64,000 bases of DNA from assembly GCA_965115885.1 (NCBI GenBank), contig OZ220479.1:310001-374000 (forward strand), in the 5' to 3' direction. The position numbers and the translations under genes were made by a program. The stretch comes from BD2-11 sp965115885. GTDB lineage: Bacteria > Gemmatimonadota > Gemmatimonadetes > Longimicrobiales > Gaopeijiaceae. A model generated the notes under the pieces. The model saw nothing but the letters and a program-made list of their open reading frames with translations. It ran no database searches and was not told the origin of the DNA. Below, in pieces: positions 43,072-51,350 of the stretch. Within the stretch, counting starts at the first letter, position 1. Each line of letters begins with the position of its first letter.

Positions 43072-43886
43072 TCATGACCAACACCGAAGTGTTGGATGTC
43101 GTTGGCGTCTCCGTTTCGGAGAGTCCGGACTTGTGGGCGCTGGGGCTGAGTGAAGGGCATCTGTGCGACGCGATGGCGGAGATCGCTCTCCAAGTGCTGG
43201 CATCGGGAACGAGTCTGGCCTACGGTGGGGATCTGCGACCGCATGGGTTCACGGAACTTCTGGCCGAACTAGTGGGGCGTTATCGGAATCATCCCCGGCA
43301 CGACGGGACCATCGTCGTGACCGATTACTTGGCTTGGCCGGTGCATATCCGGATGACGCTGGACGAGATCGCCGCGTTTTCCGCCAGACACGAACCCGGC
43401 AGTCGTCTTGTCTTCCTCGCGCTGGACGGTACGCGTCTCGTGAAAGAGCACAGGTTGACGCTACGTACGCATGAGCCGGACGAAGGAGAATGGACGAAAG
43501 GACTTACGGCGATGCGGACCGTGATGCGCAGGGACATTCGGGCGCGGATCGTGCTTGGTGGCGGGGTCGAAGACTACAAGGGGGCGATGCCCGGAATCGC
43601 CGAGGAGGCATATCTTTCCCTGGAAGCGGGCCAGCCCGTGTTCCTCGTAGGCGGATTCGGCGGATGCGCGCGCGACATCGCGGAAACCGTCGGTCTCGCC
43701 GAACGTTGGGCCGGTTCGCGTGATGAGTGGGACGGTCGGGAGCGCTTCCGCAAGTATTCGCCGGACGACCTGCGCAACGGACTGTCCCGCGACGAAAACG
43801 CCGTCCTAGCCCGTACCCCCCACATTCAAGAGGCTGTGGCTCTCGTCTCGCGAGGACTGCGCCGAACCCTCGGAAGAGGATCATGA
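43068..43886 (+). CDS. SLOG-like nucleotide-sensor protein, cassette copy 2
   Basis: 272 residues from ATG 43068 (ATGA overlap). The same motifs as copy 1 occur at the same spacing: DVVGVSVSESPDLWALGLSE, LAYGGDLRPHGFTELLAELV, WPVHIRMTLDEIAAF, RIVLGGGVEDYKGAMPGIAE and QPVFLVGGFGGCARDIAETV. Positions conserved between the divergent copies (Y-G-G-D-L-R-x-H-G, L-G-G, Y-x-G-x-M-P-G, G-G-F-G-G-x-x-R-D) should line the ligand pocket. SLOG domains bind nucleotides or their derivatives; in ThsA the ligand is a cyclic ADP-ribose isomer. No effector domain is fused, so it probably acts through the TIR partners. Confidence 0.75.
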   Translation: MIMTNTEVLDVVGVSVSESPDLWALGLSEGHLCDAMAEIALQVLASGTSLAYGGDLRPHGFTELLAELVGRYRNHPRHDGTIVVTDYLAWPVHIRMTLDEIAAFSARHEPGSRLVFLALDGTRLVKEHRLTLRTHEPDEGEWTKGLTAMRTVMRRDIRARIVLGGGVEDYKGAMPGIAEEAYLSLEAGQPVFLVGGFGGCARDIAETVGLAERWAGSRDEWDGRERFRKYSPDDLRNGLSRDENAVLARTPHIQEAVALVSRGLRRTLGRGS

Positions 43887-44482
43887 AGCACAAGGTATTC
43901 ATTAGCTACCATCACCGCGCCGATCAGAAGTACAAGGATGATTTGGTCGGTTTCGGCAAGGACTTGATTTTCTTGGATCGATCCGTCGATGCCGGAGACA
44001 TTCCGGACGATTGGGACGACGAACGGATACGTCGTGCCATCAGAGACGATCATCTCAGAAACTCGACCGTGACCGTCGTGTTGGTCGGGAAAGAGACCAG
44101 ACGACGAAAGCACGTCGATTGGGAGATTTACTCGAGCATGTACAACGGCTCGGTGAACAAGAGATCAGGGATAGTTGTCGTCAATCTTCCGGGAACATCC
44201 GACTATGTTCATGCGCCTTATGGAAAAGAGGAGAAAGAGTTGCTGTATCCGGGTGTCGAGTCGTGGACACGTATCGAGGAACGGGAGGAATACGAGCGTC
44301 GCTTTCCGTACATGCCTGATAGAATCATCGACAACCTGATGAGATCAAATGTCAAGATTTCAGTCGTTCCATGGGACAGAATGAACGAGAGGACGCTCGA
44401 GTTTCTGATCGATGTCGCCTTTGGCAACCGCGCCAAATGCGCATATGATTTGAGTCGACCCATGAGGAAGAGGAATTCGTGA
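43883..44482 (+). CDS. ThsB-like TIR (DUF1863) protein, cassette copy 2
   Basis: 199 residues from ATG 43883, which overlaps the SLOG stop (ATGA) and follows GAAGAGGA; a longer frame from 43727 is out of character. MKHKVFISYHHRADQKYKDD, FLDRSVDAGDIPDDWDDERI, RRAIRDDHLRNSTVTVVLVG and KETRRRKHVDWEIYSSMYN, with Glu81, follow the DUF1863/ThsB pattern and match copy 1 closely. FPYMPDRIIDNLMRSN and the C-terminal ending (CAYDLSRPMRKRNS) are also shared with copy 1. Probable producer of the cassette's nucleotide signal, inferred from ThsB. Third and last gene of the cassette. Confidence 0.82.
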   Translation: MKHKVFISYHHRADQKYKDDLVGFGKDLIFLDRSVDAGDIPDDWDDERIRRAIRDDHLRNSTVTVVLVGKETRRRKHVDWEIYSSMYNGSVNKRSGIVVVNLPGTSDYVHAPYGKEEKELLYPGVESWTRIEEREEYERRFPYMPDRIIDNLMRSNVKISVVPWDRMNERTLEFLIDVAFGNRAKCAYDLSRPMRKRNS

Positions 44483-44969
44483 GCGATCACCTTGGTGGTC
44501 GACTGCTGAATCGCTGCGATCTCGTCGTGCACGAAGCCACCCCGTCTTGCATCGGGGTCGAGCGCAGATCCATGGTGATTCTTCCGACCGCGTTCACCAT
44601 CGCCTCGCGGCCGAGCGTCCTCTCCCACGGTGTCCGCGCCGGATGCGGCGTCGGCGGTCGTCTCGATCCACCTGCGAGGAACGAGGGTGTCCGCGTTTGT
44701 GGTGCGGGAACTCCGAGCTTGAAATCCGACGTGGCGAATGCGTCGGAAATCGCTTCGGAGCGTGTCCTCGTTCGCACCCGCGCAGGCCCTCGAAATCGCG
44801 GCTCGCCGTGGCTCCGGTCACTTGGAACCACCTGTGCCGACGGGTTTAGGCTTAACGACTGACCGAGGCCACGGCCTCGACCCCATCGGGGGGAAACCTC
44901 CGTAACCCGGGGGACTCCGGTCCCCCCGCGCGAAAGCTATCGCTCTGGGGAAGCCCGAACCCCCGTCTC
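44483..44969. other. Island border, no supported gene
   Basis: About 490 bases after the cassette. A plus-strand frame (44479-44862) has no ribosome binding site or domain. The region ends with a hairpin (44909-44926) and must contain the ctpA promoter, which I could not place. Confidence 0.4.
44909..44926. terminator. Perfect 7-bp stem hairpin before ctpA
   Basis: GGGGGAC, loop TCCG, GTCCCCC: a perfect G/C stem 43 bases before the ctpA ATG. There is no T-run after it, so it is either a Rho-independent-like barrier to cassette transcripts or a structure in the ctpA leader. Confidence 0.4.
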
Positions 44970-46676
44970 ATGCCAAGCCGCGACCTCATGCGATTCCCAC
45001 GATCCCTGTTCGCTCCGGGCCTCGTCCTGACCGCCGCCCTTCTGTGCGGCGGCTGGTTCCTCCAGAAGGGCATCGCCCAGGATCGCAACGTCTACTTCCA
45101 GGCCCGACTCTTCGAGGAGGTGCTCGACCGGGTGGCGGACGACTACGTCGACCCGGTCGAGCTGAACGCGCTCTACGGCACCGCCATCGACGCCGTCATC
45201 GACGAGCTCGACGATCCCCACACGGAGTTCATGAGCGCCTACGAATCGTCCAACTACCTCATCGACACCGGAGAGGAGTACGCCGGGGTGGGGCTGGAGA
45301 TCGGACGCCAAGGGGAGTGGATCACGGTGATGAGCGCCCTGCCGGGCACGCCGGGGGAACGGGCGGGCATCCGTGCCGGCGATCGCATCGTGGAGGTGGA
45401 GGGCGAATCCGCCCGGGGCTGGAACTCGGATCGGGCGGTCGTGGCGCTGCGCGGCCGGCCGGGCACGGAGGTCGACATCAGGGTCGAGCGCCCGGGGATC
45501 GAGGAGCCCATCCCCTTCACGCTGGAGCGGGCCACGGTTCAGATCCGCTCGGTTCCCTTCACCCACCTCTTCGAGGACGGGGTGGGATACGTCCCCCTGC
45601 TGAGGTTCGGCGAGAACGCCCGCGACGAACTCGAGCGGGCCGTCGAGGGACTCGTGGAGGACGGGGCCACCCGGATGATCGTGGATCTGCGCGGCAACCC
45701 CGGAGGCCTTCTGGATCAGGGCGTGGCGCTGGCCGACCTCTTCCTCGAAGAGGATCTCACGGTCGCGGAGACGCGCGGCCGCACCCGGGGCCAGCGCTCC
45801 GTCCTGCGCACCTCGCGGGAGGAGTCCTTCCCGGAACTTCTCCTGGCGGTCCTGATCGACGGACGCAGCGCGAGCGCGTCGGAGATCGTCGCGGGCGCGT
45901 TGCAGGATCACGACCGGGCGCTGGTGGTGGGCGCGACCTCGTTCGGCAAGGGCTTGGTGCAGACGCTCTATCCGCTGAGCGGAGGCAACATGCTCAAGCT
46001 GACCACGGCGCGCTGGTACACGCCTTCGGGACGCTCGATTCAGAAGGTCCGCGCGCAGAGCGCGGAGAGCGAGTCGGATCTGGAGAACATCGTGCTGACC
46101 CTGTCCGGGGGATGGACGCAGCGGTCGGACGGCGAGGACCGGCGGCCGTACCGCTCCCTCGGCGGGAGGAGTCTGCTCGGCGGCGGCGGCATCACTCCGG
46201 ACCTGCGGGTGCTTCCCGACACCCTGACCGACGCCGAGGAGGCGGCGGTGCTGCGGCTGTGGCGGACGGGCGGGCTCAACAGGGCCCTGTTCGATTTCGC
46301 CGTCCTCTACATTCGGGATCGACCGAACCTGTCTCCCGGTTTCGCGATCGGGGAGGACGACTTCGCGCGCTTTCGACGGCACCTCGCCGACAGGGGGATG
46401 GACGCCGCGGTCGCCGAGCTGGATCGCGCGGAACGCTATGTCCGGTTCCAGCTGGAGCGCGAGATCGCGCTCCGGCTGGCGGGTGCGGAAGGCGAGTTTC
46501 TGCAGGTCCTGGACGCCGATCCCCCGCTGGCGCGCACCGTCGCGCTGCTGGCGCGCGCGCGTTCGCAACGGGAGCTGCTCGAGCTGGCCGCGGCCGAGGA
46601 GCCCCGCGCGGCGCGCGTCGAGGCGGGTGCGGACACCGGCGCCGAGGGCGCCGTGCCGGGCCCGGATTCCTTCTGA
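44970..46676 (+). CDS. ctpA: S41-family C-terminal processing peptidase
   Basis: 568 residues from ATG 44970 (ATG 44988 also possible). An N-terminal hydrophobic segment (LFAPGLVLTAALLCGGWFLQ) acts as signal or anchor for the periplasm. A helical cap, a PDZ domain (about residues 95-175; GVGLEIGRQGEWITVMSALP, AGDRIVEVEGESARGW) and the protease core (LRGNPGGLLDQGV, VLIDGRSASASEIVAGALQD with the catalytic Ser, ATSFGKGLVQTLYPLS with the Lys) follow. A C-terminal helical extension of about 140 residues beyond the core is longer than in E. coli Prc-type CtpA. It trims C-termini of envelope proteins; substrates unknown. Confidence 0.92.
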   Translation: MPSRDLMRFPRSLFAPGLVLTAALLCGGWFLQKGIAQDRNVYFQARLFEEVLDRVADDYVDPVELNALYGTAIDAVIDELDDPHTEFMSAYESSNYLIDTGEEYAGVGLEIGRQGEWITVMSALPGTPGERAGIRAGDRIVEVEGESARGWNSDRAVVALRGRPGTEVDIRVERPGIEEPIPFTLERATVQIRSVPFTHLFEDGVGYVPLLRFGENARDELERAVEGLVEDGATRMIVDLRGNPGGLLDQGVALADLFLEEDLTVAETRGRTRGQRSVLRTSREESFPELLLAVLIDGRSASASEIVAGALQDHDRALVVGATSFGKGLVQTLYPLSGGNMLKLTTARWYTPSGRSIQKVRAQSAESESDLENIVLTLSGGWTQRSDGEDRRPYRSLGGRSLLGGGGITPDLRVLPDTLTDAEEAAVLRLWRTGGLNRALFDFAVLYIRDRPNLSPGFAIGEDDFARFRRHLADRGMDAAVAELDRAERYVRFQLEREIALRLAGAEGEFLQVLDADPPLARTVALLARARSQRELLELAAAEEPRAARVEAGADTGAEGAVPGPDSF

Positions 46677-46749
46677 GGGCGCATCCTCCGACCCGTCCCG
46701 CCATCGGGTCGCCCGGAGGAGCGGGGTCCCTCGCCCGCGCGCCGCGTTC

Positions 46750-47757
46750 GTGAACCGGGACGCGGCGGGGCCGTGCGTCCGGGTGACGCGCTCCGGCGTC
46801 GCGGAGTCGCTGCACCGGGTGCACGTCGCGGTCGCCGACGCGCGCGGGCGTCGGATCGGCGGTTGCGGGGACCGGGAGCGAGTGACGTTCTACCGGTCGG
46901 CCGCGAAGCCCTTCCAAGCGTTGCCGCTGGTGGAGGACGGCGTGGTGGAGCGCTTCGGACTCGCGGAGGAGGAACTCGCGCTGTGCTGCGCGTCCCACAA
47001 CGCCGAACCCGAACACTTGGCCCTGGCCCGGAGCGTTTTGGCCAAGGCCGGGCTGGACGAGCGCGCGCTGGCCTGCGGGCCGCACCCGTCGCTGCGCCCG
47101 CAACGGGCCCGCGAGCTGTGGGCGCGAGGGGTCCGACTCGGCGCGGTGCACAACAACTGTTCGGGCAAGCACGCGGGCATGCTCGCCCTGGCCGTGGCCC
47201 GGGGATGGCCCCCCGAGGGATACCTCGAGCCCGGCCATCCCGTGCAGCGGCGCATGTTCGCGGAGGTCGCGCGCTGGACGGGCGTGGCCGCGCCGGAGCT
47301 CGTCGCCGGGACCGACGGGTGCGGGGCGGTGACCTTCGCGCTCCCCTTGGCGGACATGGCGGCGTCCTTCGCGCGCTTCGCGGCGGCGGCGGACGCGGGA
47401 AGGTCCGCCGCGCGCGTCGTGGTCGCGATGACCGGGCACCCGTTCGCGGTGGCGGGAACGGACCGAACCTGCACCGCGGTCATGGAGCGGCTGGGCGACC
47501 GGGTCTTCGTCAAGACGGGCGCCGAGGGCGTGTACTGCGGGGGCGTGCGCGGCGGCGGCGTGGGTTTCGCGCTCAAGGTGGACGACGGAGCCCGACGGGC
47601 GAGCGACGTCGCCCTCGTCCGGGTTCTGTCGGATCTGGGGGTTGCGGACGCGGACGACGTCTCGGCGCTCTCCGAGGGGCGGACCGAGGTGCTCGATACG
47701 CTGGGAGCGGAGGTGGGGCGCGTCGAGAGCGCGTTCCGGGTGGAAATGGATCCGTGA
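46750..47757 (+). CDS. Asparaginase, bacterial PF06089 type
   Basis: 335 residues from GTG 46750; longer upstream frames overlap ctpA and are unlikely. The fold is that of the Rhizobium-type L-asparaginase II: ESLHRVHVAVADARGRRIGG, FYRSAAKPFQALPLVEDGVV (with the S-x-x-K pair), CCASHNAEPEHLALARSVLA, VHNNCSGKHAGMLALAVARG and GTDGCGAVTFALPLADMAAS. The Ser-Lys pair and the Cys/His clusters belong to this family and are unlike EcA-type asparaginases. It hydrolyses asparagine to aspartate and ammonia. No signal peptide, so cytoplasmic. No clear operon partner; obg follows after 90 bases. Confidence 0.88.
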   Translation: MNRDAAGPCVRVTRSGVAESLHRVHVAVADARGRRIGGCGDRERVTFYRSAAKPFQALPLVEDGVVERFGLAEEELALCCASHNAEPEHLALARSVLAKAGLDERALACGPHPSLRPQRARELWARGVRLGAVHNNCSGKHAGMLALAVARGWPPEGYLEPGHPVQRRMFAEVARWTGVAAPELVAGTDGCGAVTFALPLADMAASFARFAAAADAGRSAARVVVAMTGHPFAVAGTDRTCTAVMERLGDRVFVKTGAEGVYCGGVRGGGVGFALKVDDGARRASDVALVRVLSDLGVADADDVSALSEGRTEVLDTLGAEVGRVESAFRVEMDP

Positions 47758-47847
47758 CCGGACGGCGCGGCGTGAGGCGATGGACGGGAGGGAGAGGCTC
47801 CGGCGTTCCCGGTCGGACCGGACCGGCCGGAGCGGGAGGATAGGCCC

Positions 47848-48840
47848 GTGGGCGAGCCGATTTTCGTCGACCGGGCCGTCGTCGAGGTGACGGCGGGGAC
47901 GGGAGGGGCGGGGGCGGAGGCGTTCCGACGGGAGAAGGGCGCCCCGCGCGGAGGGCCGTCCGGCGGAGACGGCGGGCGGGGGGGCGACGTGGCGCTCGTC
48001 GCCGACCCCCATCTTTCAACCCTGCTGGACTTCCGCTACCGGCGTCACTACCGGGCGGGACGGGGGCGGCATGGCGGAGGCAACAACCGCACCGGCCGCA
48101 GCGGGGAGGACCGGGTCGTGGCCGTCCCGCCGGGGACCGTCGTGCGGGACGCCGACACCTCGGAGCCGCTGGCGGAACTGCTCGCGGTCGGCGACCGGGC
48201 GGTGGTCGCCCGGGGGGGACGGGGAGGGCGGGGGAACGCCCGCTTCGCCACTGCCCGCAACCAGGCGCCCACGCGGTGGGAGTCCGGCGAGGAGGGGGAG
48301 GCGCGGCGCATCGAGCTGGAGCTCAAGCTGATCGCCGACGTCGGCTTGGTGGGGGAGCCCAACGCCGGCAAGTCCACGTTGCTGGCCAGCGTTTCGGCGG
48401 CGCGGCCCAAGGTGGCGGACTATCCCTTCACCACGCTGGTCCCGAGCCTGGGGGTGGTGCGTCTTCCGGATTTCCGGTCCTTCGTGCTGGCCGACATCCC
48501 CGGCATCGTCGAAGGCGCCCACGAGGGCAGGGGCCTCGGTCTGCGTTTTCTGCGCCACGTCGAACGCACCCGCACGCTGGCCTTCCTGATCCCGGCCGAT
48601 TCGGACGACCCCCAGGCGGAGTACGAGCGCCTGCGTTCCGAACTGCGGAACCACTCCCGCGCGCTGGCCGAGCGGGAGCACTGCGTGGTGGTGACCAAGA
48701 TGGATCTCGTGGCCGCCCGGGCCCCGGCGCCCCGCATCCGGGCGCCCGCGGCCTGGGGACGCTTTCCGGTGTCGGCGGTGGCCCGCCGCGGCTTGGACGC
48801 GCTGTCCGAGGCGCTCTGGCGGCGCACCCGCCGGAACTGA
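47848..48840 (+). CDS. obg: Obg/CgtA GTPase
   Basis: 330 residues from GTG 47848. The Gly-rich Obg domain (VDRAVVEVTAGTGGAGAEAF, GGNNRTGRSGEDRVVAVPPG) leads to the G domain with G1 GEPNAGKS (169-176), G2 DYPFTTLVPSLGVV, G3 DIPGIVEGAHEGRGLGLRFL and G4 TKMDL. The C-terminal OCT domain is absent, a common short form. It assists assembly of the 50S subunit and links ribosome supply to stress. The usual rpmA/rplU neighbours are missing here. Confidence 0.95.
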   Translation: MGEPIFVDRAVVEVTAGTGGAGAEAFRREKGAPRGGPSGGDGGRGGDVALVADPHLSTLLDFRYRRHYRAGRGRHGGGNNRTGRSGEDRVVAVPPGTVVRDADTSEPLAELLAVGDRAVVARGGRGGRGNARFATARNQAPTRWESGEEGEARRIELELKLIADVGLVGEPNAGKSTLLASVSAARPKVADYPFTTLVPSLGVVRLPDFRSFVLADIPGIVEGAHEGRGLGLRFLRHVERTRTLAFLIPADSDDPQAEYERLRSELRNHSRALAEREHCVVVTKMDLVAARAPAPRIRAPAAWGRFPVSAVARRGLDALSEALWRRTRRN

Positions 48841-49038
48841 CGGTCGCGTCCGATTCCTCGAGGCGATCCTTTTCGAGGGCGCGACGCGTGCGGAATTTCC
48901 GGGGTTCCGCAACGGGCGCCCGCATGGACGCGTGCGGAGCGGCGCACGGATGACGAACCGGTCGACGCGGGCGAAGTCCCGACGCTCCCGGCGGCGGCTC
49001 CGGCGAACCAGGACCCTGCCTTCGCGCCGACGCGCGAG

Positions 49039-50244
49039 ATGGGAACCCCTTCCGCCCCGGACGACGCGACCCGTCGGATCTCCGACGCCCCCCGCCCCGG
49101 CGCGGACGACGCGACGTTGTCCGTCTACGTGCACGCGCCCTTCTGCGCCCGCCGCTGCTTCCACTGCGATTTCGCGGTGACGGTCGGCCGGGAGGACGGG
49201 CGCGACGCTTGGCTGCGAGCGATTTCCGCCGAGTGGGACCGGATCCGGCGCGAGGGTCTGTTCTCGTTTTCCGAGCCGCTGGCGACGCTCTACGTCGGGG
49301 GAGGCACGCCGTCCCTGCTCGGCCCCCGCGCCATGGACGGGATCGCGTCCGTGCTGGGCTCCCGCCTCCTCGCCCGTCCCCGCCTCGAGTGGACCGCGGA
49401 GGCGAACCCGGAGAGCTTCGCGCCCGACGTCGCGCGCGCCTGGCGGAGCGCCGGGACGAACCGGATCAGCCTCGGCGTGCAGAGCTTCCACGAGCCGTCG
49501 CTCGGCTGGATGGGGCGCCTGCACGGGTCCGCGGACGCCGCCCGGGCCGTGCGCACCGCCCGCCGGGCCGGCTTTCGGAACGTGAACGCGGACCTCGTCT
49601 TCGGTCTTCCGGGACGCCTGCGGCGCGACTGGACGGAGGATCTGGACCGGGCGCTCGACCTGGGCGCCGAGCACCTGAGCCTGTACGGGCTGACGGTCGA
49701 GACGCGCACGCCCCTGGGCCGGGCCGTGGCCGACGGACGCGAGCGGGTCGCTTCCGAGGAGCGGTACCGGGACGAGTATCTGGAAGCGGTGGAACGGTTG
49801 ACCGGGGCGGGCTACCTTCACTACGAGATCGACGCTTTCGCGTTTCCGGGCCGGGAGTCCCGCCACAACGAGGCGTACTGGTCGGGCCGCTCCTACCTGG
49901 GTCTGGGCAACGGCGCGCACAGTTTTCGCAAGCCTTTGCGCCGCTGGAACCTGCGCGATTGGGAGGAATACAGTACGTCGCTCGCGCAGGGGAAGACGGC
50001 TCTCGGGGGGCACGAGACGCTGGACGAGGCGGCGCTTCGCCTGGAGCGGATCTGGACGGGGTTGCGCGCCCGCGGGGGCGTTCCCCTGGCGGGGTTGCCG
50101 GAGCGGGCCGTCGCCGCGACCGGGCGATGGATTCGCCGGGGTTGGGCCCGGGCGGAGGCCGGCAGGCTCCGCCTGACGGCCGAGGGCTGGCTGTTGCTCG
50201 ACGCCCTCGTCCTCGAGCTGGACGGTGCAGGGACGGATCGATAA
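49039..50244 (+). CDS. hemW: HemW-type radical SAM heme chaperone
   Basis: 401 residues from ATG 49039. The radical-SAM cluster motif is HAPFCARRCFHCDF (C-x3-C-x2-C), followed by TLYVGGGTPSLLG, EANPESFAPDVARAWRSAGT, NRISLGVQSFHEPSLGWMGR and VNADLVFGLPG. This order, with the LHYEIDAFAFPGRESRHNE then YWSGRSYLGLGNGAHSF block, distinguishes HemW from oxygen-independent coproporphyrinogen oxidase HemN, which has an extra cysteine near the cluster. Probably inserts heme into respiratory proteins. It stands upstream of the hrcA-dnaJ heat-shock pair, a common neighbourhood; the stop lies 10 bases before the hrcA ATG. Confidence 0.9.
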   Translation: MGTPSAPDDATRRISDAPRPGADDATLSVYVHAPFCARRCFHCDFAVTVGREDGRDAWLRAISAEWDRIRREGLFSFSEPLATLYVGGGTPSLLGPRAMDGIASVLGSRLLARPRLEWTAEANPESFAPDVARAWRSAGTNRISLGVQSFHEPSLGWMGRLHGSADAARAVRTARRAGFRNVNADLVFGLPGRLRRDWTEDLDRALDLGAEHLSLYGLTVETRTPLGRAVADGRERVASEERYRDEYLEAVERLTGAGYLHYEIDAFAFPGRESRHNEAYWSGRSYLGLGNGAHSFRKPLRRWNLRDWEEYSTSLAQGKTALGGHETLDEAALRLERIWTGLRARGGVPLAGLPERAVAATGRWIRRGWARAEAGRLRLTAEGWLLLDALVLELDGAGTDR

Positions 50245-50254
50245 GGACGGGACA

Positions 50255-51337
50255 ATGACGCTGCGCAAAGGGAAGCTGAGGGAACGCGTCGTCGTCCGGG
50301 AAGAACTGACGGCTCGCGAGCGGCAGGTGCTGGAGGCGGTGGTGCGCACCTACGTCGACACCGCCGCGCCCGTCGCCAGCCTTTCGGTGAGCCGACGCTG
50401 GGAGCTGGGCGTGTCGGCCGCCACCATCCGCAACACGATGGCGGAGCTGGAGTCGAAGGGATATCTGGCCCGGTCGCACGCCTCCGCCGGGCGGGTCCCC
50501 ACCGACACCGCGTACCGGTACTTCGTGGACCGTCTCATCCGACCCGCGCCTCTCACCAGCGAGGAACGCGACCGGATCGAGGAGGAGCTCGACCCCGACG
50601 CCGCCTCCCCGCTCGAGCGTCTGGTGCGGCGCACCACCCGCGCCCTCAGCCTGATCAGCCACGAGCTGGGGCTGGGGATGGTCCCGAGCCTGGACTCGGC
50701 GGTGCTCGAGAAGATCGAGCTGATCCGGCTCTCCGCGCACAAGGCGCTCATGGTGGCGACGGTGCGCAAGGGCTTGGTGCGCACGCTCTACGTCGATCTT
50801 CCCCTGGAGATTCCGCGGGACACCCTGGTCATCCTGACGGTCATTCTGAACGAGCGTCTCGCCGGGCGCACCTTCGCCGACCTGCGCGAGTCGCTTCCCG
50901 AACGACTGCGCGACCCGGGCACGGACAGCGAGGCCGCGGCGGAGCTGCTGAACATCTTCATGGAGTCGGCCCAGTCCCTGTTGGACTGGCCGGAAGCCGG
51001 AAGGTCCCCCGTGCTCTTCGGGCAGGCCTCGATGCTCGCCAGCCAGCCGGAGTTCACCAGCGGCCAGCGACTCAAGAGCCTGATCGAGCTGACCGAACGC
51101 AACCAGCCGATGAAGAGCGTGCTGAGCAACCGCAGGCACGGCGGCGGGCTGCGCATCACGATCGGGCAGGAGCATCGGGACGAGGCGCTGTCGGGGTTCA
51201 CGCTCGTGACCGCCGAGTACCGCGTGGGCGGGTTGAAGGGGGTCGTGGGGGTCATCGGGCCCACGCGCATGCCCTACGAGAGGGTGATCAGCCTGGTGGA
51301 CTACACTTCGTCGCTGGTGAACGACATTCTGCGCTGA
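50255..51337 (+). CDS. hrcA: Heat-inducible transcription repressor HrcA
   Basis: 360 residues from ATG 50255, with AAGGA 7 bases upstream; GTG 50225 is in frame but overlaps hemW. The winged helix (ELTARERQVLEAVVRTYVDT, VSAATIRNTMAELESKGYLA then RSHASAGRVPTDTAYRYFVD) is the HrcA signature that binds the CIRCE operator. The inserted dimerising domain and the C-terminal GAF-like domain (GGGLRITIGQEHRDEALSGF) are complete. No CIRCE inverted repeat is seen near it, so self-regulation cannot be claimed here. Followed at 13 bases by dnaJ. Confidence 0.92.
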   Translation: MTLRKGKLRERVVVREELTARERQVLEAVVRTYVDTAAPVASLSVSRRWELGVSAATIRNTMAELESKGYLARSHASAGRVPTDTAYRYFVDRLIRPAPLTSEERDRIEEELDPDAASPLERLVRRTTRALSLISHELGLGMVPSLDSAVLEKIELIRLSAHKALMVATVRKGLVRTLYVDLPLEIPRDTLVILTVILNERLAGRTFADLRESLPERLRDPGTDSEAAAELLNIFMESAQSLLDWPEAGRSPVLFGQASMLASQPEFTSGQRLKSLIELTERNQPMKSVLSNRRHGGGLRITIGQEHRDEALSGFTLVTAEYRVGGLKGVVGVIGPTRMPYERVISLVDYTSSLVNDILR

Positions 51338-51350
51338 GCGCGGGGTTCGA

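Noticed and set aside
44479..44862. Frame directly after the copy 2 cassette
   Set aside because: Starts at the cassette stop with no ribosome binding site of its own; translation shows no domain and copy 1 has no counterpart.
50225..50300. CIRCE operator upstream of hrcA
   Set aside because: No TTAGCACTC-N9-GAGTGCTAA-like inverted repeat is present in or before the hrcA start region.
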